Below, in pieces: positions 16,410 through 24,991 of a stretch of 34,089 nucleotides of DNA (positions are counted from its first letter, which is position 1; each line of letters begins with the position of its first letter). This DNA comes from Psychrobacillus faecigallinarum (lineage in GTDB: Bacteria > Bacillota > Bacilli > Bacillales_A > Planococcaceae): contig NZ_JACSQO010000010.1 in assembly GCF_014836595.1 (NCBI RefSeq), positions 70,682 through 104,770 of the forward strand, given 5' to 3'. The position numbers and the translations under genes are program-made. Under the pieces are notes generated by a model that saw only the letters and a program-made list of their open reading frames with translations, was not told the origin of the DNA and searched no databases.

Positions 16410-17136
16410 TTTTTTCCCTCCTCCTCCTCTTTCTTTGTGTTCCTACAACATCCATCACATTTGTATTTATTGGACTAACTATACCCAGCAAGGGATAGTC
16501 AATAAGTTCTTCTATATCCTCTTCAGTCTTGACAGTAGTATTAATGAGGTAGAAAAAATAAGCTAAGCCTATTCCGAAAACAACTCCTAGGATGCTAGCA
16601 ATTATTAAATTTAATGGTAGGTTAGGCTTAATAGGCTTAACACTCTTCTTTTCTAGTGCTGGAGATAAAATAGTAACATTATCAATGCTCATAATTTTTT
16701 TTATCTCTTCCTGAAATACATCTGCAGTCATATTGGCTGTTGCTACGGCTGTTTTAAGTTTTTCATGCTCAACAGAAATATTTAATACCTGAGAATTTTG
16801 TTCATTCGTTACAGATATTTCTTCAGCAAGAAGATCAGATGTCGTTAACAGAGATAGATTTTCTATAACCTTATCTAAAATGACAGGACTTTTAATAATG
16901 ACATTATAAGTATTTATAATTTGTAAATTTGATTGAATATCTTGAGTTTCTAAACGGTTACTACTTTTTTCTTTTTGATTAATAAGAAGTTGAGTTGTAG
17001 CTTCATATTTAGGTGTTAGAAAAAAGTAGCTAATAACACCTGTTATTAGCACAAATGAAAGAAAGACTGTTATTAACAATATTCTTTTCTTCCTTAACAG
17101 TAGATAGAACTCATTGAGACTCATATCCTTATCCAT
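16378..17136 (-). CDS. Wzz/CapA-type chain-length regulator and kinase activator
   Basis: A 252-residue membrane protein with transmembrane segments at about 18-40 and 175-197, an extracytoplasmic loop between them, and the Pro-rich motif KPNLPLN (170-176) ahead of the second segment, as in Wzz/CapA proteins. The cytoplasmic tail is long, with a run of basic residues (QRKRRRREK, about 234-242), and should dock and activate the neighbouring tyrosine kinase. The two genes overlap by 32 bases. In Gram-positive bacteria this split arrangement (activator plus kinase) replaces the single Wzc protein of enterobacteria. Gene start: ATG at 17136, 50 bases after the sugar transferase stop. Confidence 0.9.
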   Translation of the reverse strand: MDKDMSLNEFYLLLRKKRILLITVFLSFVLITGVISYFFLTPKYEATTQLLINQKEKSSNRLETQDIQSNLQIINTYNVIIKSPVILDKVIENLSLLTTSDLLAEEISVTNEQNSQVLNISVEHEKLKTAVATANMTADVFQEEIKKIMSIDNVTILSPALEKKSVKPIKPNLPLNLIIASILGVVFGIGLAYFFYLINTTVKTEEDIEELIDYPLLGIVSPINTNVMDVVGTQRKRRRREKSDPEKDHSEG

Positions 17137-17186
17137 GTTTATCTACTCCCTCTATTTACAACTATCAATTAAGTTACGTCTTTTGA

Positions 17187-17795
17187 CTATGAGGACCATT
17201 TTCCTGTTACAACTATCCAAAATGTATTTATTAATATTTTTAAATCTAAGAAAAAGGAACAGTTCTCTACGTAATACAAATCATATTTTAGTTTTTCACC
17301 ATGAGTAATGGTTGACCTACCTCGAATTTGAGCGTATCCAGTAATTCCCGGTCTCATAAGTAAGCGTTTTTTTTGTATAGGAGAATAATGTGTAGTAATC
17401 TCAATCATTTCTGGCCTTGGTCCAACTAAGCTCATATCTCCAATTAAAACATTCCATAATTGGGGCAATTCATCTATGCTATATTTCCTGTAAATTATTC
17501 CCACCTTCGTTATTTTAATATGGTCTGGCTTTTCAAATGTAAAGTTTTGAGGCACTTCGTAGCCCCACTGATATGAATGACCTGGAGAATCTACATCTGA
17601 TGAATCCATTGTTCGAAACTTCCATATTAAAAAAATCCGTTCATGTCGTCCTCCCCTTAGCTGATAAAAAAATATAGGAAAACCTGAGACAAAATATGAA
17701 ATTATAGAAAAAATTAAGAGAAATGGAGAGAGAATAACTAGAAGAATAAAACTTCCTAAAATATCCAATAATCGCTTTCCATATTTTTGATAAAT
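17187..17795 (-). CDS. undecaprenyl-phosphate sugar-phosphate transferase (EpsL-like), ATT start
   Basis: A 202-residue priming enzyme that moves a sugar-1-phosphate from a nucleotide donor to undecaprenyl phosphate, starting each EPS repeat unit. Family signatures: KRLLDILGS followed by one membrane segment (about 10-35), FRTM, SIDELPQLWNVLIGDMSLVG with the catalytic Asp-Glu pair, GPRPEM, RPGITGYAQIRGR and YYVENCSFFLDLKIL. The usual N-terminal YxKxxKRLLDI is encoded only if translation begins at ATT 17795, 8 bases after AAGGAGG. In this frame a TGA lies at 17813-17811 and no ATG, GTG or TTG occurs before TTG at 17768, which would remove the conserved KR. First gene of the EPS operon. Confidence 0.9.
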   Translation of the reverse strand: MYQKYGKRLLDILGSFILLVILSPFLLIFSIISYFVSGFPIFFYQLRGGRHERIFLIWKFRTMDSSDVDSPGHSYQWGYEVPQNFTFEKPDHIKITKVGIIYRKYSIDELPQLWNVLIGDMSLVGPRPEMIEITTHYSPIQKKRLLMRPGITGYAQIRGRSTITHGEKLKYDLYYVENCSFFLDLKILINTFWIVVTGKWSS

Positions 17796-17901
17796 TACAG
17801 ATTCCTCCTTTCAAAAATAATTATTATTCTGTACTAGTTCTTTTACATTCATTCTGGATTAATTTTTAATACTAAAGAAATATATGAAAAAAACTAAAAG
17901 T

Positions 17902-17929
17902 ATTATTCAAAAATAATATACTTAATCAA
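17902..17929 (-). promoter_or_regulatory. candidate EPS operon promoter with overlapping inverted repeat
   Basis: On the minus strand TTGATT (17929-17924) and AATAAT (17907-17902) are separated by 16 bases, a fair sigma-A match in very AT-rich DNA. The same bases form an imperfect inverted repeat, AAGTATTATT against AATAATATACTT, which could be an operator. It lies about 107 bases ahead of the first EPS gene. The rest of the 17796-18257 gap shows only the hairpin at 18081-18115. Confidence 0.35.
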
Positions 17930-18080
17930 ACGCTTATAAATTGCCTTCTAGCACTTAAATAACTCTTTTGTTTTGAAGTTTCTTGAAATTCGACCTCATA
18001 ATTTTTCTTAATAGAGTATATTCACTTAGACAAGCAATAAAGAACAAAAATTTATGATTGTTTTGAGAAAATCCACGACA

Positions 18081-18115
18081 AAAAAACACCAGTTGTTTCT
18101 TAACTGGTGTTTTTT
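18081..18115 (-). terminator. hairpin terminator between mgtC-like gene and EPS operon
   Basis: AAAAAACACCAGTT (18081-18094) and AACTGGTGTTTTTT (18102-18115) form a 14-pair stem with a 7-base loop and T-runs on both strands. On the minus strand it ends the MgtC-like unit, 143 bases past its stop. If transcription read on, it would insulate or attenuate the EPS operon. Confidence 0.8.
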
Positions 18116-18257
18116 CCATTATTAGTAAAACTTTCAATAGAGTACTTGTTTAATAAAGCTCAAAGAAAACGATAAGATATAAAAGTAGATAATGTTAATT
18201 GGTAGACGAGAGAAAAATTTAAACATTTCTATGTAAATAAATTTTTCTTTGTTTTCA

Positions 18258-18746
18258 TTATTCACCATCGCTATCACTATCTTTATCATCAACTTCCTTT
18301 CCTCTTGGTGGAAGCATACCCATCTTCTCTAATAGTTTAGGTAGATTCATCGCTACAAACATAAAAACAACAGTAATTATTGCTAAGTCGTAAGCGCCAT
18401 AGCCTATCGTTAAGCCAACGCAAGCAGTTATCCAAAGATTTGCTGCAGTAGTTAGTCCTCTTTTTACATTATCCTTGTCTACCCAAATAACCCCTGCTCC
18501 AAGGAACCCAATACCACTGATGACTTGCGCAGCTAAACGCATTGGGTCCATGTATGGCCCTTGGTTTAACGTGGATAAGCTCATGGCTAATGTAGAGCCT
18601 AAGCAAACTAAAATATGTGTTCGTATACCGGCAGGCTTATGCTTAATAGCTCTCTCCAGGCCAATTAGCAATCCGATAAACGTTGCAACAGCTAATCTAA
18701 TGTACAGATCAACATGTGAGTTAAATAATGAAGTGATAAAATCCAT
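18258..18746 (-). CDS. MgtC/SapB family membrane protein
   Basis: A 162-residue inner-membrane protein with about four to five hydrophobic segments and an acidic tail (VDDKDSDSDGE). Conserved MgtC features are visible: GLLIGLERA (about 25-33), AGIRTHILVCLGS and the AAQVISGIGFLGAGVIW stretch (about 72-88). Family members affect magnesium-limited growth or membrane potential, and many are of unknown role. It is the short form without the soluble ACT-like C-terminal domain of Salmonella MgtC. ATG at 18746 with GGGAGG 9 bases before it. No magnesium riboswitch was seen in the 60 bases upstream. Confidence 0.88.
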   Translation of the reverse strand: MDFITSLFNSHVDLYIRLAVATFIGLLIGLERAIKHKPAGIRTHILVCLGSTLAMSLSTLNQGPYMDPMRLAAQVISGIGFLGAGVIWVDKDNVKRGLTTAANLWITACVGLTIGYGAYDLAIITVVFMFVAMNLPKLLEKMGMLPPRGKEVDDKDSDSDGE

Positions 18747-18808
18747 TGAGCATTACCTCCCTTAACAGGTTAGTCTAATTCTACAGTATATTGCTCTTTG
18801 GAAAGTCT

Positions 18809-19159
18809 TTATTCCCAAAAACAGATCTGTGACTTGTTGCCATCTAAATCATATAGCTCAAAATAAGTATTAAGGCCATCCTTTTGTATCGATGACACTC
18901 GGACTCCACGAGCCGAGAGTAGCTGATGGGTCTCATCAATGCTTGAAGAAAAGAAGATTGGATATGTAGCATTATCTTGTGCGGCCGGCTCTCCCTTTTC
19001 TAACGTCAATGGGACACTGCTCTCTCCAATTTTCAAAATAACGTAGTGGTCTTCCTTGTAATGCTCCTCTAGTCCTAACATTTCCTGATACCAACGACTT
19101 GCCTTTTCAATCTCACGGACCTTTAAACAGACAGTATCAATTCGTTCAATTAAGCTCAT
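18809..19159 (-). CDS. VOC (glyoxalase/dioxygenase-fold) family protein
   Basis: A 116-residue protein with one VOC domain made of two beta-alpha-beta-beta-beta modules. The opening SLIERIDTVCLKVREIEKAS is typical, and the end DLDGNKSQICFWE carries the usual late Asp-x-x-Gly turn. VOC proteins use metal-centred chemistry or bind small ligands. The usual metal positions are only partly present here (the early strand has Cys in place of His), so it may be non-enzymatic. ATG at 19159 is chosen: GGGGAGGAG lies 5 bases upstream; the longer frame to 19213 has no ribosome site. It follows trmO by about 65 bases and may be co-transcribed. Confidence 0.75.
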   Translation of the reverse strand: MSLIERIDTVCLKVREIEKASRWYQEMLGLEEHYKEDHYVILKIGESSVPLTLEKGEPAAQDNATYPIFFSSSIDETHQLLSARGVRVSSIQKDGLNTYFELYDLDGNKSQICFWE

Positions 19160-19224
19160 AGTTTCTCCTCCCCAAAAAGATATTTTATGTTTTATTCGCG
19201 AAAGAACGCTCAATTCCTTTTAAG

Positions 19225-19689
19225 TTACTCCCAATAATTCGACATCAAGTCTGCTGACCAGTTTGGCTGTTTTACCTCTCCCTTTGGAAGAAATTCGTTC
19301 ATGACAGGCTTAATGTCTAAAACCGGTGTTCCATCTATGGCATCCAACCCTTTTACAAAGATTGATAATCCCTCCCGTTTAATGAGTTCCACAGTAGTAA
19401 GCCCTATTTTATTTGGACGATTTTTACCACGTTGAGCGAATATACCAACCTTCGGGTAGTCCGTGTTATTTCTCGGATGCCTAGCAGTATATTGAATCTT
19501 ATCGTCTGATACAAGGTGAAATAAAAAAATAATCTCTACATGACTAAATGCGTCAATACCATCTAAACTTGTCACGTCCCAATCATTGTTCAATCTTATC
19601 TCAGATACTACTTGTCCCCAATAATCATCCTCCGGAGTTTTTCTAGTGTTATGTACCGTTCCAATAGAACTAACGTTAAATGTATTCAT
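19225..19689 (-). CDS. trmO: tRNA (N6-threonylcarbamoyladenosine37-N6)-methyltransferase TrmO
   Basis: A 154-residue protein of the TsaA/UPF0066 family, which methylates t6A37 in threonine tRNAs using S-adenosylmethionine. Family motifs: SHVEIIFLFH (49-58), the HPRN segment (71-74), RPNKIGLT (91-98; the family usually reads RPNPIG) and GLDAIDGTPVLDIKP (114-128). At this length it has the beta-barrel methyltransferase core without the C-terminal extension of the E. coli enzyme. ATG at 19689 with GGGGAG 6 bases upstream; a 10-residue longer frame would begin inside the promoter region. Divergent from the GNAT gene at 19839. Confidence 0.85.
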   Translation of the reverse strand: MNTFNVSSIGTVHNTRKTPEDDYWGQVVSEIRLNNDWDVTSLDGIDAFSHVEIIFLFHLVSDDKIQYTARHPRNNTDYPKVGIFAQRGKNRPNKIGLTTVELIKREGLSIFVKGLDAIDGTPVLDIKPVMNEFLPKGEVKQPNWSADLMSNYWE

Positions 19690-19838
19690 AATATTCTCCC
19701 CTTTATACAAGCATAGCAAATCATTCTTAAAGGAAACATTACTTATTTGTTATATGAGGTGATAGCTAATTCAAATGAGGACATTAAAGGATTCTCATTA
19801 AACCTTGTGGAAATAAATAGAATAAAGGGGGAAATGAA

Positions 19839-20270
19839 ATGATCACACAAGCAACTAAAGAGGAAGTCGAATATATTCTTTCTCATGCAGTAAGCTCTAC
19901 TTATGATGCAACTCAAATAGAAATTAGTGAAGAAAAGGCAGTCGCAATGCTCCAAGGAGTTTTAGATAAAGGAGGGTTCTACTTAATTGCCAAAGAAGAA
20001 GACGGTACCATTACTGGATGGATACTGCTAGGAAAAAACACAGATTACTTTACGGATCAAACATATGGTTTTATTTATGAAATTTATGTACTACCCGAGC
20101 ACAGAGGGAAAGGTCTATCTAAGTTGCTAATAAACGAAGGAAACGCCTATTGGAAGAGCCAGGGCTTCGACGAGGTTCGTCTAAATGTCTTTGCCTCCAA
20201 TTTCGCTAAGGAAATTTATAGAAAAATGGGCTTCGAAGAGGTCAACTTCATCATGAAAGCAAAGTTATAA
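19839..20270 (+). CDS. GNAT family N-acetyltransferase
   Basis: A 143-residue single-domain acetyltransferase. The acetyl-CoA pyrophosphate loop is HRGKGLSKLL (about 88-97) preceded by YEIYVLPE, and the late strand reads VRLNVFASNFAKEIYRKMGFEEV with the usual Asn and Tyr. Substrate unknown. Ribosome site GGGGG lies before the ATG at 19839. Single-gene unit with its own terminator 33 bases downstream. Confidence 0.88.
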   Translation: MITQATKEEVEYILSHAVSSTYDATQIEISEEKAVAMLQGVLDKGGFYLIAKEEDGTITGWILLGKNTDYFTDQTYGFIYEIYVLPEHRGKGLSKLLINEGNAYWKSQGFDEVRLNVFASNFAKEIYRKMGFEEVNFIMKAKL

Positions 20271-20302
20271 ATAGATTCAATAATGACATACACACACCTA
20301 TG

Positions 20303-20332
20303 GGGCTCTTGAATCTTTCAAGAGCCCTTTCC
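20303..20332 (+). terminator. terminator after GNAT gene
   Basis: GGGCTCTTGAA (20303-20313) pairs perfectly with TTCAAGAGCCC (20317-20327) around a 3-base loop, followed by TTTCCTTT. Confidence 0.9.
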
Positions 20333-20348
20333 TTTGTATAGCAAGATT

Positions 20349-20828
20349 TATGACCGTTCGCAACAAAATCAACCTTTTGGACAGATTCATCATGCAATTA
20401 AGGCTAATCCGGCCCTATATAGTGTTTTTTAATCAGTAAGCAAGCTCCAGCATAGACATTTGAAGCAGAAAAACAAACTTATGACCGTTCGGAGCACATT
20501 TATGACCGGATAGATTTTTTTATGACCGGATAGGAAAATTTATGACCGCATAAGCCGGATTTATGACCGCATAGAAAATTTTATGACCGTTCGCAATAAA
20601 ATCAACCTTTTGGACAGATTCATCATGTAATCAATGCTAAACCGGCCCTATTTATTGTTTTTTAATTAGAAAGCAAGCTCCAGCATAGACATTTGAAGCA
20701 GAAAAACAAACTTATGACCGTTCGGAGCACATTTATGACCGGATAGATTTTTTTATGACCGGATAGGAAAATTTATGACCGCATAAGCCGGATTTATGAC
20801 CGGATAGAAAATTTTATGACCGTTCGCA
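20349..20828. repeat. 233-bp tandem repeat carrying 13 TATGACCG motifs
   Basis: The segment beginning at 20349 repeats at 20582, and its first motif recurs at 20815, giving an exact 233-base period with two full units. TATGACCG occurs at 20349, 20480, 20501, 20521, 20541, 20562, 20582, 20713, 20734, 20754, 20774, 20795 and 20815, always on the plus strand. Within each ladder the steps are 21, 20, 20, 21 and 20 bases. Motifs are followed by TTCG, GATA or CATA. The ladder part is nearly identical between units, while the leading 100 bases differ at several sites. No coding frame spans it. It fills most of the 791-base gap before the RND pump gene; the remaining 230 bases show no clear promoter. 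Confidence 0.9.
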
Positions 20829-21061
20829 CTCATTTGCCCATTATCTCCCTATAAAAAACTCCTTCTTTAAGCCCTATAATCTTATCAGCCTCCAGACCTA
20901 GCAATAGTTAATCCTCTCGCTCAATGTGGAAATCATTTCTATTTTCTACAATGAAATGGTAAAGCAATGAAAGGAGTAACTAGCGCTGTAAATTAATTGA
21001 AAATTATAACATCAAGATGCACTCATACGTACTGTTCTTAATTCAAAGGAGGAGTTGGAAG

Positions 21062-24000
21062 ATGTCGAGTTTTACCAGATGGGCATTTGGCAATAAAGCG
21101 GGTGTAGCGGTATTAACCGTTTTAGTATTAGTAATTGGAGTGTTTAGTTATTTTAGATTGCCGATGGAGTTTTTACCCTCTGCCGATAATCCGCAGGTAA
21201 CCATTATCACTATGGGACCTGGTACAGATGCGAAAACGATGGAGAGCGAAGTGACCAGTCCTATTGAGAGGGCTGTTGTTGGATTGAACGGTAAGTCTTC
21301 GGTTTATTCTAGAACCGGGGATGGGTATTCCCATGTAGATCTTGTGTATGAATCTGGCTATGATATGAAACAAGCAAAACAAGAAGTGCAGGAGGCATTG
21401 ACCCGTGTACCTTTGCCACCTTCTATATCCGAACCAGTTGTTTCCCAGCTTCACACATCCATGATCCCAATTATCAATATTGCGATCACATTTGAGGACG
21501 GCCTCACTTCTGAAAACATGGAGCTTGCGAAAAATGAGCTGAAGTCACGTTTTCAAGAGGTTAAAGGAGTTGCAAATGTTGATGTGTATGGGATTACTGA
21601 ATCCACCATTTCGATTCGTTTAGATGAGGACAAATTAGCGGATTCTCAAATTCCTCTTCAATCGGTAATGACAATCCTCCAGGGGCAAAATACGGCTGTT
21701 TCTGTTGGTGAGAAAAATATCGATGGGAAGACGAGCAATATCAAAGTGATTGGTGACTTAACTAGCATAGAAAAGCTAAAAAATCTCTCGATAGTCCCTG
21801 ATGTGACGTTAGGCGAAATTGCAGTAATTGAAGAGACAATTGACTCCAGCTTTATTAGTAGATTTAATGGCAAGGAAAGCTTAGATATAAGCATTACAAA
21901 GGATAGCACATCGAATGCTGTTACAATCAGCAAGGAAATCGAGCAAGTGACAAAAGAATTGAATGAACAATATAAGCAGCAGAAGTCTGTTATTTATGTA
22001 TCCTCTTCTGATTTGGTTCAAAATTCTGTTCACACAATGATGAAAGAGGTTTTGCTTGGCGCACTTTTTGCAACCATTGTTATTATGATTTTCCTACGCA
22101 ATATCCGCTCTACTTTCATAACAATTATTTCTATTCCGTTATCCCTTTGCTTAACGCTATTTTTACTCTGGATTTCGGGAGTTACGCTCAATATTTTAAC
22201 ACTAGGTGGTGTAGCTGTTGCGGTTGGCCGTTTAGTAGATGACAGTATTGTCGTTATTGAAAATATTTTCCGGAAGATGCAAACGGAGAAGTTTTCTGTT
22301 CAGATGGTCATAGATGCTACAAAGCAGGTAGGGGTTGCGATTACCGCATCAACGCTTACAACAGTGGCAGTATTCCTTCCTATGAGTTTATTGGATGGCA
22401 CCCTGCAGGATTTCCTTCTTCCGTTTGCTTTAACAGTAACCTATTCTCTATTAGCCTCCTTGTTAGTAGCACTGACTGTCGTTCCTATTATGAGCGCAGG
22501 CTTATTGAAAAACACGAAACTTCCGGAGCATAAACCCGCTGTCCGTTTTCCAAAGGCTGTAACCTGGTCTTTAAATCATAAGTGGGTTATCTTTGTAGTT
22601 TCTTTATTCCTGTTTGCTGGCTCAATTGGCACTTACCTTTTAATTCCTAAAGGAGCAGTGGATAATTCTTCTGCGGATTTTATTACGGCTTCCTTAAGCT
22701 ATCCGTCTAATACACCTGTAGAGGAGGTTAAGGAAAAAACGATTGAAATGGAATCCCTTATTCGGGAGATGGAGGAAGTCGATTTTGTTTTTGCACAAGT
22801 TGGTACGCCTCCCGAAGCAGCACAATATGGATCTGTAGGATCTCAGACCGAGGCACTTTTTAGCATTTTATTGGACGACAAAAAAGATATAGATAAGGTC
22901 ATAGAGGCTATAGAAGAAAAACGCGGTCAGTTTCCAAAGGCTGAATTAGAAATTACTGCTGCTTCCTTTATGATGGGAGGAACTAGCACAAGTATTAACA
23001 TTGATATTGTGGGCGATGACTTAGCAAGTCTGGAAAAGCTGGCACCAGTTATTCAAGAGAAGATAGAGCCTATTGAAGGAATCGAAAAGGTAACTACGAA
23101 TCAGGATGAAAAGAAAACAGTACACTCCTTGGTAGTCGATTCATCTAAAGGAAACACCGAGCAAATTGCACAGCAATTAAGTGTTATGTTGAACAAGACA
23201 CCTATCGGAACAATCCAGGTAGAGGATAAGCAAAAAACAGTTTTTCTAGAACCAATATTAGATACTAAAACACCAGAGGATTTAAAGGCTATCCAGATAA
23301 TGACAAGCGATGGTCCTGTTCCTGTATCTTCTATAGCTACGCTACAAACTGAGCAACGCTCCACTATTCAGCTGCATAAGGATGGGAAGACTTATCTCCG
23401 AGTAACGGCATCTGTGGATCCAGCTAAGCTTTCAGAGGTAGCAAGTGACATGAATATTGCTATTTTTGGAGATAATGAAAAGGAAAAAGGTATAGACATT
23501 CCAAAGGACACACAGGTTTTCATTGGTGGCTCCAGCAGTCAACAAGCAGAGGAATTTGAAGATTTATTTTTAATCATGCTCGTTTCTATTGGCCTAGTTT
23601 TTCTAATTATGGTCATTACCTTTAAATCTATAAGAACTCCAATTGCCATTCTTTGTTCCCTACCCCTAGCTGCAATCGGTGCAGTTTTAGGAATAGTGAT
23701 TAGCGGGATTTCTGTAGATATCACCGCATTACTAGGTGCTTTGATGTTAATCGGAATTGTTGTTACCAATGCTATTGTATTATTGGACAGAGTAAAGCAA
23801 AATGAAAAAACCATGACCATTCGCGAGTCCTTAGTAGAAGCAACCTCTACAAGAATGCGACCAATATTCATGACAGCAATCGCCACTATATGTGCAATGC
23901 TTCCACTGTTGTTAAAGCAAGCGGAAACAGGTAGCCTTGTATCACAAAGTCTTGCAATCGTCGTGATTGGTGGGCTTGCAATGGCAACGCTTCTAACCTT

Positions 24001-24079
24001 AATAGTTGTGCCATGTATTTATGAGCTACTCTATTATAGAAAGTCTAGGAAGCAAAGAATGGCGAAAGAAAGAAGCTAA
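21062..24079 (+). CDS. RND family efflux transporter (AcrB/SwrC-like)
   Basis: A 1005-residue inner-membrane proton-driven exporter. It has the duplicated RND layout: transmembrane helix 1 at about 10-30, a large extracytoplasmic loop, helices 2-6 at about 325-480, helix 7 near 505-525, a second loop, and helices 8-12 at about 835-990. The proton-relay pair is Asp393-Asp394 in the GRLVDDSIVVIENI motif, as in Gram-positive SwrC/YerP-type pumps. Substrate unknown; SwrC of B. subtilis exports surfactin. ATG at 21062 with GGAGGAG 8 bases upstream is preferred over a 15-residue longer frame. No membrane-fusion partner or TetR regulator is adjacent. Confidence 0.93.
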   Translation: MSSFTRWAFGNKAGVAVLTVLVLVIGVFSYFRLPMEFLPSADNPQVTIITMGPGTDAKTMESEVTSPIERAVVGLNGKSSVYSRTGDGYSHVDLVYESGYDMKQAKQEVQEALTRVPLPPSISEPVVSQLHTSMIPIINIAITFEDGLTSENMELAKNELKSRFQEVKGVANVDVYGITESTISIRLDEDKLADSQIPLQSVMTILQGQNTAVSVGEKNIDGKTSNIKVIGDLTSIEKLKNLSIVPDVTLGEIAVIEETIDSSFISRFNGKESLDISITKDSTSNAVTISKEIEQVTKELNEQYKQQKSVIYVSSSDLVQNSVHTMMKEVLLGALFATIVIMIFLRNIRSTFITIISIPLSLCLTLFLLWISGVTLNILTLGGVAVAVGRLVDDSIVVIENIFRKMQTEKFSVQMVIDATKQVGVAITASTLTTVAVFLPMSLLDGTLQDFLLPFALTVTYSLLASLLVALTVVPIMSAGLLKNTKLPEHKPAVRFPKAVTWSLNHKWVIFVVSLFLFAGSIGTYLLIPKGAVDNSSADFITASLSYPSNTPVEEVKEKTIEMESLIREMEEVDFVFAQVGTPPEAAQYGSVGSQTEALFSILLDDKKDIDKVIEAIEEKRGQFPKAELEITAASFMMGGTSTSINIDIVGDDLASLEKLAPVIQEKIEPIEGIEKVTTNQDEKKTVHSLVVDSSKGNTEQIAQQLSVMLNKTPIGTIQVEDKQKTVFLEPILDTKTPEDLKAIQIMTSDGPVPVSSIATLQTEQRSTIQLHKDGKTYLRVTASVDPAKLSEVASDMNIAIFGDNEKEKGIDIPKDTQVFIGGSSSQQAEEFEDLFLIMLVSIGLVFLIMVITFKSIRTPIAILCSLPLAAIGAVLGIVISGISVDITALLGALMLIGIVVTNAIVLLDRVKQNEKTMTIRESLVEATSTRMRPIFMTAIATICAMLPLLLKQAETGSLVSQSLAIVVIGGLAMATLLTLIVVPCIYELLYYRKSRKQRMAKERS

Positions 24080-24096
24080 ATATGTTAATCATAAAT

Positions 24097-24141
24097 AAAA
24101 CCAGATCTAGCTCAATGACTAGATCTGGTTTTATCTTTTTT
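24097..24141. terminator. bidirectional terminator between convergent genes
   Basis: AAAACCAGATCTAG (24097-24110) pairs exactly with CTAGATCTGGTTTT (24119-24132) around an 8-base loop. T-runs follow on both strands, so it serves the RND pump gene and the secreted-protein gene, whose stop it touches. Confidence 0.9.
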
Positions 24142-24991
24142 ATTTGAAAGAAATTAGTTCTCCCACAGTATTTCCATCATTACCTACTGCTTTAATAATT
24201 CCAACACCTGGAGCTAAATAAAACGTAACTCCATATTCTTTACTTTTGAATATGACAACATTTTGGAATGTCCCTGCTTTGACCTTTACAGTACTAGTTG
24301 TACTAATAACATCTATATTTTGTGTTACTCTGTTGTTTTCTTCATCATAGAAAATTTCTTTTGTTTGCTTGCCTTCAATTAGAGGAAATTCAATAGCAAA
24401 TAATCCCCAATCTGTATGATTCACACCAAAAGAAAAAATCTGTTTACCTTCGACATTGTTAATCTCATTATACACATAACTCTCATATTGCTTACCTGGA
24501 ACGGTTAAAATAGTTTGAATATAACCATCTTCCTTTATAACAGTAGTAACGAAATCTCTTTTAGTATTCTCTGTAAAACTTGGAGAATAAGTAAGCTTCA
24601 TACCCGCTTTTGGGACTAGCCCACCGTTTACCTCTTTGTTAAGCAAAGCAAGTTTGCTTTTTGAAGGAGTTTCATATTTTACTTTTGACCCCTTTTGAAC
24701 AAAGCTACTTGCACCTAATCCGTATAAGCCACCGTTTGAACTCTTATAAGTGTAGACTCTATATTCTTCACCTTTTTTAAGTGTTCTCACTTTGCTAAGT
24801 GAGCCATTAGCTCCGATTTTTACTAAGTCGGTGTCCGCTAGAATTGTTACTTTACCAATTTGTCCTACTTTTAGTTCCGTCTTACCCCACATCACCTTGT
24901 GTGTGGCTGCCTCTGCGGATGTATTAGCTGTCGCCGTAATTCCCAAAGCTAAAACACCTACTAGTACTGCTTTACTAAGTTTTTTAATCAT
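24140..24991 (-). CDS. secreted protein with SH3-like N-terminal region, function unknown
   Basis: A 283-residue exported protein. Residues 1-28 form a Sec signal peptide (KK, a hydrophobic core, then SAEA before the likely cleavage site). Residues 30-100 look like an SH3-type fold common in Bacillus wall proteins: WGKTELKVGQIGKVTIL and YKSSNGGLYGLGASSFV. The C-terminal half (about 125-283) is beta-rich and ends TFQNVVIFKSKEYGVTFYLAPGVGIIKAVG, a pattern seen in several unassigned extracellular lipoprotein-like domains. No lipobox Cys and no sortase motif are present. ATG at 24991. It is convergent with the RND pump gene and divergent from the sigma factor. Exported location is sure; role unknown. 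Confidence 0.75.
   Translation of the reverse strand: MIKKLSKAVLVGVLALGITATANTSAEAATHKVMWGKTELKVGQIGKVTILADTDLVKIGANGSLSKVRTLKKGEEYRVYTYKSSNGGLYGLGASSFVQKGSKVKYETPSKSKLALLNKEVNGGLVPKAGMKLTYSPSFTENTKRDFVTTVIKEDGYIQTILTVPGKQYESYVYNEINNVEGKQIFSFGVNHTDWGLFAIEFPLIEGKQTKEIFYDEENNRVTQNIDVISTTSTVKVKAGTFQNVVIFKSKEYGVTFYLAPGVGIIKAVGNDGNTVGELISFK

Noticed and set aside
17955..18137. 60-codon minus-strand frame upstream of the EPS operon
   Set aside because: It contains both arms of the 18081-18115 terminator hairpin, has no ribosome site and no recognisable protein character.
20349..20828. CRISPR array
   Set aside because: The repeated motif is only about 8 bases with 12-13 base gaps, the gaps themselves recur between units, and no cas gene is present.
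23539..23886. Minus-strand frames within the RND pump gene (also 21173-21454, 21658-21933 and 23101-23364)
   Set aside because: All are antisense shadows of a long, fully conserved transporter gene with no ribosome sites.
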